Part shown: in pieces, positions 50,201 to 62,200 of the stretch
How the letters are laid out: every line of letters starts with the position of its first letter
Numbering within the stretch: position 1 is the stretch's first letter
Assembly: GCA_019054805.1 (NCBI GenBank)
Contig: JAHQIY010000009.1
Span: forward strand, 930,001-994,000
From: Brachionus manjavacas
Taxonomy: Eukaryota > Rotifera > Eurotatoria > Ploima > Brachionidae
Direction of reading: 5' to 3'
Length of the DNA: 64,000 bases
Translations under genes and position numbers: made by a program
The notes under the pieces: model-generated
Database searches by the model: none
What the model was told of the DNA's origin: nothing
The model's input: only the letters and a program-made list of their open reading frames with translations

Positions 50201-53200
50201 GAATAGCAGCACTCAAATCATTCTTATAGCCGCACAAATCCACAGACTCAAAGTCACATGTATTTGTTATTGGACAATTTCCATCGTTGTAGGCAATGTC
50301 ATCCATAGCTATGTCGCCAAGAGCACCTGTACCCACCAAGCCTTCGATAATAAATCTTGTCTTTGTAAAAGAACTCTTTCGTTCTAGATAAACTTGTCCC
50401 AACATCCATTTATCTCCTTTATTGCCTTGTTTTTGCCACACAGCTTTGCCAAAGTCAACATCACTGGCTAATTGGGAATAGACATTCAATTTGTTGATGT
50501 CTCTGCCGAACATGTGATAGAAAAATTTCAAACAACCGCCTGTACTGCTCATTGTAAAATAGGGACCTAGGAGGCGAGCTGTGTTGTTCGGTTGTGCAGG
50601 CGGCGATGTCTCCAGATAGAGGTAATAGCCAAACTCTGTGTCGGTAGTGTGGTCAGCCGATGGTCCAGTCAAGAATGTTTGAGTTCTTCCCTTGTTTGTT
50701 TGCCATTTGAAATCAGCCTCAGAATCATGGGTCCAGTAGCACGTGTTGTTTTGATCAAAGTTACAATCGACCGGATTGGCCGGATAGGTTATTGTGGTCG
50801 ACCTGGTCGAAACGCTGACCGATGATGCTGCTCCACATGGACTTGTCGAATAGGACAGATCGTCCAAAGCTATGTCACCCCGATACCCATCTCCAATAAT
50901 TCCTTCTATATAAATCCTGAATTGACTTGCACTAGTTATGTTGACTAAGATGTGCTGCCAAGCAAAGCCTTGCTCTCCAACGATAACTGCCAATGTTGTG
51001 TTGCTTCCCACAGAATTATTCATGTAAATATTCAATTTGTAAACATCCAATCCATGCAAAAAATACCAAAGACCAAAACAACCATTATCAACTGCATCTA
51101 CATAATCGCTGATCAAAATGGCATTATCATTTAACTTAGCAGGCAGACTTGATTCTAAGAATAAATAAACACCTTCGTCAGTTCCCAAAGTGGCGTCTAT
51201 ATGAGGACCAGTATCGTAGGAGTCAGTTTCGCCCTGGTTCAAAAGCCAATCTAATTTGTCATCTTTTGATTGACTCCAAGCACATAAAGAATATTCTTCG
51301 AAATCACAATCTAACAATGATGGACACTTTCCTGGCAAAATCTTAAGGTCATCGACTCCAATAAGAGCGTTATTCAATTGAGTACTAGACACCACTTGTC
51401 CTTCGAACATTACTGAATAGTCATAATTTGAAACAGCTATGTGGTCTATTTGAATTTGTCCATATCGCCACTCGGCCAATGTGGTTGACATCATTGACCA
51501 TTTTTTGTTCGCTACAGAATTCTGAACCTCATACACTTGAAGAGAAAGCGCATTGGGACTGAATGCGTTGCTCAAAATGTACCAAAATTGGACACATTCA
51601 TAGCTATTGGTTCTAAATTTTGGTCCAACCAACCTAGCCTTGCTATTTTGTCTTAAACTAGTGCTCAGGTCAACATAGACAAAAGATCCGTTTGAAAATG
51701 AAGAATGGTCGGATACAGGTTTTCCTAAGATCCACCTAAGATCAACAGATGAATCACCAAGATTGTCATTTTCATATTCACATGTATCTACATTGAAATC
51801 GCATTCTCGCTGAGGTTGACATTTACCATCATTGACAAATATGTCATCAATAGCTATCTCACCAAGATTTCCATCACCTTTAATAAAAAAAATTGAATCG
51901 GATTGTTTAAAACGAATCCATTTCAAGTTTTAAAATTATTGTGTGTTTTTTAAAATTTGTAAATTTGAAAAATGTTTGTTTCACCGTTTAGACCCTACAA
52001 GTCAAAAGGAAATTACAGCAATTTTTTTTTTATACTCTGCCTTATTTATTAACGCAAATTTAATTATATTTAAGCTTACACAATTTGTGTCAATTGAAAA
52101 AATAGAATTTTAACTAAAAATTAGAATGGACATGAAATTTTAAAATAATTTTTCAAAAAATAGCATGTTCGTAATAACACAAGGCCAATGTTGCTGGTTT
52201 ATTATTTTTTTAAATCTTATTTTTAAATTAAATTTTCTTTATTATGAATTTTTCTTTTTTAGATTTAAACAGAATTGTAAATTTTTGGAGAAAAAAACAA
52301 AAAATATATTAAAAAACTTAAATTGATCCTTGTGGAATTGGTTCTTAAAAAATTATTAGCTATTACACTAAATCTATTACCTTAATCCAGTTTTTAGAGA
52401 AATTTCAACTAAAATTTAATTTCCTAGATTAAAGTAAGGTGAGGATTGAATAAACATATTAAATGCAAATAAAATTACAAAAAGTGAATCGAGCATAAAA
52501 ATAATTTTATTTTTTTAAATTCTTACCAATCACATAGACTTTTTTTTACAAACGATAAGTCAAGTAAGTTAAAAAAAAAGTCAATTAAAACATTGAAAAG
52601 TGTCATTTTAAGTAAAAAAAAAATGAAATAAATTAATCAAGTTCGACCTCAGAATTAACTTTAAACAATACTATTTAACTTTATGTTTTATTTCCTTTTT
52701 TAAAATTTTTGTTTATGTTGTTGTTATTTAGATTCAAATTTTATATGATTTTTCAGTCTCCCTCCAATTTTTAATATGTATTACTTTTTTTAAAAATCCT
52801 TTGCAGTCTGGTATTTTTGTTTCAAAATTCACAATATATTTTAATCTAATTAATTCTATTTTTTTTTAATTTTCATTCTGATCTAATAAAAATTTTCCTA
52901 ACTTAGTTTGTAAAAAAATTTACTTTTTTTTTCTTCACACAAATGATAACTACTAGATTTAAAAAAAATGAATAAAACTAACCTGAAAGGGCTTCTATTA
53001 CCACTCGCCATGGCTTATCGCTATTAACAGTTCTTGTTCCCAAATACCATCTTCTAGCTCTTGATCCCGATTTAGCCCAAACTAATTCTCTGTCAAACCC
53101 AGTTTCCGATGTTAAATTGTTAAATTTATCCAAATAAACATTTAATGTATTGACTTCTAAGCCAAACATGAGATACCAGAACGAAAAGCAAAAGTCTTTA

Positions 53201-56200
53201 TTTAAGCTTTGGGTCTGAATGCTGGATAAAAGACGGCCCTTGTCATTTCTATAATTTGAATAAGTTGGCTTGTAAACAGCATAGTAACCAAGACCAGTAG
53301 TGTGGTCATACAATGGGCCTGTGTTTTGATAATATGCTGATACATTAGCTTTTCGTATCCACTTAATGGTATTGTTTACATCATTGTAATAGGAACAAAG
53401 TCCGCTTTCAAAATCACACCCGAGATCTTCGTCAGTGATAAGGCTATCGGGCGAACAGTCCAAAAATTCCACATCGTCTATAGCTATGTCATAGTAGTCC
53501 AAATCAGTCACATATTCTGGGTAGGCTATTACTTCAAATTGGTAATTGGCCGGCATTTTGCCAATGTCAAAGTTAACATTGAACCAATTTTTATTTCCTG
53601 TTCCCATGATAGATCCAAGCCTCTTGTAGTCATAACTATTGCTGTAGTTTGTATAAAAAAACAAGGCGTTTGAGTCTGAATTGTCCATAAATAACCAGAG
53701 AGAAACGCGGCACGCTGCTCCAGTCTCTTGAAATCTAGGGCCAAGAAGAACCGATTTTGTCCAAGTGACACCGGCATTGGGATCTAATTGAGTAATTAGG
53801 AATGATCCTTTTTGACTGCTTGAAATCAACGTGTGATCGACTTGAGGACCCTGGGGATTTTGGGACGGAGCCTGACGTCTTTTCCACAAAACTTCATCGT
53901 CACTTTGGTCATAGAATCCGCACCACGACGTCTCAAAATCGCATGTTCCGCACTCAGCCTCGTCCGATTTGTCATCACAATCGGCCTCAAAATTACACAC
54001 TTTGCTATCTGGTATGCACACTGAATTCGATCTACACTCAAAATAGCCACTCGGACATTTACTACTTGTTGTTTGAGTAGTCATGGGTGACACGGATGAA
54101 AAAGTGGTGTTTGTGTCCAGAATACAACCAGGGCCAAACGAAATGTCATCAATGCACAAGTCACCAAACGGACCGTCGCCTACAACACCTTCGATAATCA
54201 GCTGGAACGGATCGGCCGAGTTTATTCGAATAAAAGCTCTTTCCCAATAGTTGCCCACCTCTCTGTCTTTGCTAAACAACAATTTCTCATTACCAAAGCC
54301 TGTGCGTGAGTAAACATTCAGCGCTCCGATGTTTATTCCAAAAGCGTGATAGAACACTTTAACCTCACAAGTTGGACTTGATTTAAACACCGAGGATAAA
54401 AGTCTTGCCTTGTTTCCTTTAAGTTGGCCACTTGTCTCCATGTAAATGAATTGGCCTAGCGATGTGCCTGTAGTGTGGTCCCTGCTGGCGCCAGTCGCAA
54501 ATGATGGAGTTTCACCACGGATCAATTTCCACTTTAAGTCCGACTCTGGATCAATTTGCCAGTCACACAGACCGTTCTCAAAATCACATTGGTAGTAGCC
54601 AGTGCAGTTCATCTCGTCGGACATGTCACCACAGTCGTCTATCAAATCACAGCGTTCAATCATCGGAACGCATCCCTTTGACTTGCACTGGAAGTAATCA
54701 TTAGGACAGCCGTTCTCTCTGGGCACTGGGAACTCACAATTCACCAGTCTTATGTCATCGATGGCCAGATCATGATTGTCATAGTCAAAAAATCGAATTC
54801 CATCAAACTCTAGTTGAAATGGACTTGTTATTCTGCCGAGCTGAACTCGGGCCAGTGTCCATCTGTCACCAAAATCTCCGCTGTACTCCTCAAGCACAGT
54901 GTATATTCCATTTTCGTACAAATAAATGCTCAGATCGTCTGAGTCTCCGAACATGTGGTAGTAGAGCTGTAGTTCGCACTTGGAACTGCATGGTTTGAGA
55001 ATTCTGCCAAGTCTTAAGGACGCATAGCCGTAGCCATTGTAGGCGTCTGGATTCAGATCAACTTGGATGTAGTGGCCATCCGGATTTTTTAGAGTGTTGT
55101 CCACACTAGGTCCGTTTAATGAAAGTCTGGCTTTTGTTCGGTTCCATAGCAATGTGTCAGTACTTACATCTTTGTATTGGCATGTGGAATTTTCAAAATT
55201 ACAGTCTCCACACACTTGTTCGTCGCGTCTGTTCGGACAATCGAATCTGAAATCGCAAACGTTGGCGTATGTGATGGTTGTTCCGTCGCCGCAGAAAAAG
55301 CTGGTGCTTGGATCCGGGTTGAATGGATCGTCAGTGATGTCGCTGCATTTTTTGTCATACAAGTTTACATCATCGATTGCCAGGTCCAAAGGTTGGTCCG
55401 AAAATGTGCTCTCGAGATAAATTTCGTAGTTGACACCGTCGCCAGTGATTGGAATGAGAGCTCGCTGCCACTCTGGGTCCATGCTGGGTGTCAGGGTCAA
55501 CTCGGATGTGAGAGTTTGATTTGGATAAATTTTGCGGTAGATGTTCAGACTGCCCGTGTTCGATTGACCGTTCAGTATGTAGTAAAGGCTAAAACACGAG
55601 TCGTTTAGGTAATTTTTGGCAATGACTGTTTCGGAAAAAATTCTAGATGTTTTATTAAGCACTTTCATGTCATAGCTTGGATTCATCCATAGGAAATGAC
55701 CATATCCGCTATTTAGCGTAGTGTCTACTTTGATACTGGTCTGAGGATATAGCTGGGCTAGCTGCTGACCGGTTATTCGAAGCAGACTGAATGGATTTGT
55801 TGGTTCCCCTTGCCAGTTGCACAGCGAGTCTTCAAACGAACATTGGGCTGGTTTTTTACAAGCTCCGCGCGTGTCTATGAATATGTCATCAATGGCTATG
55901 TCACCAGTGTATGATGAACCAACTATGCCCTCGAAAACAACCTGAAATTTCAAAAAAAATTTAATTATTTTACTTAATGAAAATTTTTAAAATAAATTTA
56001 ATTTGTTTATTAAATGAAAATTTTATAAAAAAAATTTGGGTTTTATTAAAAAACTATTAAACAAATTTAGTAAATTTAAAAACGAAAAAAAAGCAAAACT
56101 TTGATCTGTAGACACAAAATTTAAATAAAAGATTAATAAAATTAAATAAGAGTGAGAATAGGAAACAAATAAAAAAAGTGAAATGAAAAAACAGCCCATA

Positions 56201-59200
56201 AAACTGAATCTGTTAAAAAATGTTTAGTATTTTGTTAAATGTTAATCAACATATAAAAATTACTCTTTTTACTCTAACTAAATGCGTTCTTAGCCTTCTT
56301 AATTAATTTAATTTTAATTTTTATGATTTTAACTCTTTACGAATAAACATTTAGATTTAGAAGATGAAAAAAAAATTAAAAAAGTACCTCATAAAGTCCG
56401 TATCACTTTTTATGGATAAATTTTGATTTAAAGAATTAATTTATGAGTTTTATATCATTTGTTAATAACAGTAAATTAACTTTATTAAAGAATTTAATCA
56501 ATTAATTTTTTATATATCAGAATGAGTATTTCAGTCAATTTTAATAATTAAAATTTTATCATTTTGTTTAAAAATAGACTATTTTCCTATTTTAATTTTA
56601 AAGTTTCCAAAAAAAATTACATTAGCAATGAATAACTTAAATAAATTAATTGACATATTTTGAAAATATTTTAGTACATTTAAAAATAGTGGCTATTGAT
56701 TGAGAAATTAAAAATTTGTCTGTATATTTTATCTAATAAAAGTAAAATCTTTTTTTATGAATAGAAATTGTTAAATGATGAGAATTTAAAAAATTAAAGA
56801 CTTACCTCAAAATCCTCATTTTCACTGATAGTAACACTGGTTGTTCTCCATTGATTGCCTTGATTTTTGCTTATTGACCATATTGGCTCGCTTGACAGTT
56901 GATCGCGTTTTCTCGTGTACACGTTTAATGTTCCTATTGATGTTCCATATGCATGATACCAAAAATTCAAACATACTCCATTGGGTGTTTTAGTTACTTT
57001 AGGTGAAATGAGTCTTGCTTTTTCGCCTTGTTTTTGCGGCGATGAAGTTTCTATGTACATATAGTGACCAACCGGAGTAAGATATGTGTGGTCAAATGAT
57101 GGACCTGTTGAAACGCTTACAGTATTCACTTTATTCCTAGACCATTTAAAATCAGCATTTACATCTTGTTGATAGCCACAGATGTCTTCAGTTTCAAAGT
57201 CACAGAATTGAGTGGCTGGACAATCGCCAATTATCAATTTAACTTCATCAATAGCCACATAACCATCGTAAATATTTGCCATATCTCCTTCAAATTCAAT
57301 CCATTTATTCACAGTTAAATTGCTTGGTACTCTAACATAAGCATGACTCCATGTATCAGCTACATTACCAAATCTTTTCCACAGTTCTGTCCTATTTTTT
57401 GCATTCCTAAGTGCAACAGTTAAGCCTGAATTTATTGGACCGTTCAGTTGATACCAAAATTCCAAACATGTATCTTGGGCTTTGTTAAGAACAGGAGATT
57501 TTAGAACAGCAGTTGATAACTGACTGTTATAATTTGAATCTATGTATGCGTAGTAGCCATATGAGCTTTGTAGAGTTACATCAGTTAGAGGTGCTTGTCC
57601 GAACTTTGCATTTTGACCATTTTGACGTTGCCATTGAGCACCTATTGATGGATCGTTTGACCAATCGCAGAAACTATTTTCAAAATCGCATTGCAACTCG
57701 AACGGCTTTGCCTCGGTTGTCGTCGGCTTTTGAGTTGTAGTCGAATTGTAGTATTCACAAGTTCCACCATTTACAAAGTCCACATCATCTAAAGCAATAT
57801 TACCGAGATACCCATTTCCAATAGTTGCCTCAAATACCAAATCAAAGTATTTGTTGTTACTCGGTATGGTCACTTGACCAAGCATCCATTTATTGCCCAA
57901 ATTACCCTTTTTAATTCAATTTAAGTAAAATATTTTTCTAGTTTTTTATTTGATTTTTACTGAAATGTTCCACATTTTTTCCATCGGTGATTCAGCTACT
58001 CTTCTGTAAACATTCAACTGTCCAATGTTTAATCCATTCAGATTGTAGAAAAAGTTAAGGCAGCCTGAATTTGGTGAGAACAAAATTTCACTAATAAGCC
58101 AAGCGGTATCATTGAATTTTTGTGGCGGAACCGGATTTATGTAAGCATAATAGCCTAGCTGAGTCTGTGTGGTATGGTCCACTGTCGGGCCAGTTATTGA
58201 ATATATTGGTCCTTTTCCTCTTAGCCAGTCGAAATTGTCACCCTCTTTTGTATTATAAAATCCGCAAAAACCATCTTCAAAATCGCAGAAAGCTTCCGGT
58301 GCACAAGGACCGGTCTCGATTTCAATATCGTCAACAGCAATATCACTAGAAGAAAATTTTCACATTTTTCTAAATTTTATTTGAATAAAAATTTTACCCA
58401 GTAAATGATCGGCCAACAATTCCTTCAAGAACAACCTGGAAATCAACTATGCTTGAAATAGTTACGTGTCCATATCTCCAGAAATTTCCGAAGTTTCCAC
58501 TTCTTGACCACAGTGCTCGAGACAAAACATTGTTTTGACGTGAGTACACATTCAAAGTGCCAATCGAGTCTCCAAATAAATGATACCAAAATTTGAAGCA
58601 ATCACCCAAAACTGATCTTGGGTATGTGGGACTTATGATTCGAGCCTTTTGGCCAGTTGTTTGCGGATATGATGTTTCTATATAAATATAATGTCCGTTT
58701 GCCGACAATGTAGTGCTAAAAAAAATTTTAATTTTTTTTTTTAATTTTAATTTTTTTGTTACTGATCAAATGAAGGTCCAGTTAAGCTGCTGTTTGTTGA
58801 ACCACTTGATCTAGCCCAATTGAAGTCCGCAGTTGTGTCACTAACCCAATCTTTGAAAAAAATTATTTAAAAAAATTAATTCTCATTAAATTTTATTTAG
58901 CTCACTGCATAGATCCGTTTCGAAATCGCATATACGGGAGGGTGGACATTGCCCGATAGATAATGATACTTTTAGAGAATTAGTATAAAATTTTGGCATC
59001 AAAAACTTCAAAAAGATTACTTTCATCTACAGAAATGTCTCCACGAAAACCAGAACCAGCAATACCATCAATCGCTAGTTTGAAATCATAGCTAATATCT
59101 GTGCTGTCTAATCTCACATTGGCTATGAGCCATTTGTCGAGCTGTGCTCCCACTTTTTTGAAAATGGTCGTCTCATTTTTGAAGTCATTATTTCTTATTA

Positions 59201-62200
59201 AACTGAATTGTAAAGTATTAATATCAACACCTTTAAGATTTGGTTTTATTTTAATATTATTAACAAATAAATTACACAATTACCAAACATATGATAATAA
59301 AAGGTCAAACAGTATCCATCAGCATTGGGCTTAGAAATTACAGGACTAATTAGTCGTGCCAAATCATCTTTTTAAATTAAATTAAAACTAAATATAAAAA
59401 AATTCATTTGATTTTACTTTTGTTAGTGTACGATGTTTCAATGTATACGTATCCTTGGGTTGACAGAGCACCATTTTGAGGGCCAGTGCCAACAGAACCT
59501 GTAGAGCCTGAGTGTAGTGTCCAGTTGAATTGAGTACCGGCGACTTCATTTTGCCAAGAGCATAAAGTGTCTTCAAAGCTACAATCAGCAAATATTGATG
59601 TTTGAATTTGAGGAAGAGCGTTGGCTGGCTGAACTTGACAAGTTTCATATTTTATCTCCAAATCATCCAGAGCCTTAAAATAGTTAGATTAATAAATTGT
59701 TATAAAAACAAATTTAAGTGATTTACAATGTCGCCTGTATAACTTGAGCCTACAATACCTTCGAACATTATTTGGTATTTTACATTTGATTTAAAAGGTG
59801 CTAGACCATGATTCCATGATTGACCTTTAAAAAAAAATAAAAAAAAAATAAATTTATTTTTATTTTTAATAAATATTACCCATTTCGCCAGATAGAGTCC
59901 ATAATAAATCTTTGTTTGTATCACTTATCAAATAAACATTCAATGTTCCTATTGTCTTAAACAAAGATATAATTTTTAGAAATTGTATTGATTTTAAATT
60001 AAAAACAAAAGATGCATACCTTTCCGTACATATGGTACCAAAATAGTACACAGCCATCGCCATTTAGCATCATCGGCTCGCTTAACAAATGAGCTTTCCA
60101 ACCTTCTTTAGCCGGAGAAGAACTTTCAATGTAAATGTAGTAACCTTAGCAAATAGAGCAAGTTTAGAGATTAAAATTTTTTCATAGATTTTTTATAGAT
60201 TTTTTAAAATTAAACCTTTTAAATTAGACAGAGTATGGTCAAGGGAAGGTCCTGTACTAGGAGATGAAGTTTCTCCGTTTTCAAGCCTCCAGTCAAATTC
60301 ATCAGTTCCATTTACATTTATCCAATTGCACAAATCCTTGTCGTCAAAATCACAAATATTTCCGCTATGCGAACAAGACCGATTTCTTAAAATAATATCA
60401 TCCAGAGCAACTAGACCATTTGATGGATTGTAGCCTACGAGCGCTTCAAAAACAATACTGTAGTCAACCAATTTTTTAACATTTACTTCACCCTTCCACC
60501 AATAGCTTGAATGGTCATAATTGCGTGACCAAATTATGCTAGTAGTGCTCAGTGTATTTGTTTGAGCCTTTACATTAAGAGTGATCGAATCTGTGTCTTG
60601 TAGAAAGAAGTAAAACTCCAAACAACGAGCCGATTCGTTCTGAAACAAACTACTCAATGCTGGATACACTCTACTTGCCATTGTAGCTGTATTGTTCAAT
60701 TTGAAACCAGTTGATTTGGCAAACACGTAGCCACTGCCGACTCCGTCAGATGTATGGTCGTTTATTGGCAATGGACCGGCTCTGGGCTCATTTCTTTGCG
60801 GTGAATACAATTCCCATTTAAAATTTGACGAAGCATTGAATGAATAGCCGCATGCATCAGCTGAAAATGTGCACAATTGATCCAAGTCTGAGCCGTCTTG
60901 ACACTCACCATCTGTAAAGAATACATCATCAATTGCAAAAATGTCCGTATCAGCAGCAAATTCAACAGATGTTAATTCCATCAGCACTTTGTAAGATGAA
61001 CCTGATTTTACTGTTACTCTACCCAGTCTCCATAAATCTCCATTCGAATTTGATCTTGACCAAATCGGATATCCAATTTGATCATTTACCTTCACATACA
61101 AATTAAATTTGTAGCCTACATTTGATGCAAAATAGTAATAAAATTCCATGCACTGAGCTTTATTGAACAAATTGTCTGTCTCTATTCGAGCTAGGTCTGT
61201 TTTTCGTTTTCCAGCAGCATTGGCAAATAGATACCATCCATTGGCTAAAGACAGCGTATGATCAGCTTCGATCGGTCCTGTTAGTTGATCGCCCAGAATG
61301 CCCTGCGTTCTAGTCCAGTTGTAATTGCTCTCTTTGCTTGGTGTCCAAATACACAAGTTGTACTCAAAGTTACAATCATTTGGACCAGTTGGTCTAATAC
61401 TTAAAGTTGTTGTCATACTTGTTGTTGTTATTATTACATTTGGATCAGCACTATCTGGAATAATACTACATGGTCTTTCAATAAAATCTAAATCATCAAT
61501 GGCGATATCGGATCTAGCATTGGGTCCTTTAACTCCTTCTATTAATAATCTGAACGAACTAGCTGAATTGATATTAACTTGACCATTTAGCCAAACATCT
61601 CCTTTATTTCCACTTTGGCTCCAAATTAGTGCAGTGTTATTTGCTTTATAGGTATAAATGTTTAGTGTACCCATTCCGGTGCCGAACATATGATACCAGA
61701 AGTCAAAGCAAAGACCATAGCTTGGTGTTGGTAAAAATAGCGTACTTTCTAACCATGCTTTATCGCCAGATTTCAATGGTGCATTTGTTTCTATGAACAA
61801 ATAGGTTCCAGTTGCATCACCATAGGTATGATCAACATTTGGACCAGTCAAAGAAGTTCCAGTTTGATATGATCCTAATTCCCAATCAAAATCGTCTCTT
61901 GAATCTAAAACATTTTGCCAAAAGCAAAGGCCTTCTCCTTCAAATGTGCATCCTCCAAAACTTTGACACGAGCCATACTCAATTTTAATATCATCTATGG
62001 CCATTACTGAACCATATTCTTCAGTTTTTTCGCCCTCGAAAATTAGCGAAAAATTTTTATATTCACCGATTGGCAGTATACTGATCTGAGCAGCATTCCA
62101 TATTTTTCCCACATCTTCACCAAACCTCCACAATAAACCTCGTTTGTCCTGAACTTGAATATAAACTGCTAATTTTCCCATTTCTCTTCCTGACATATGA

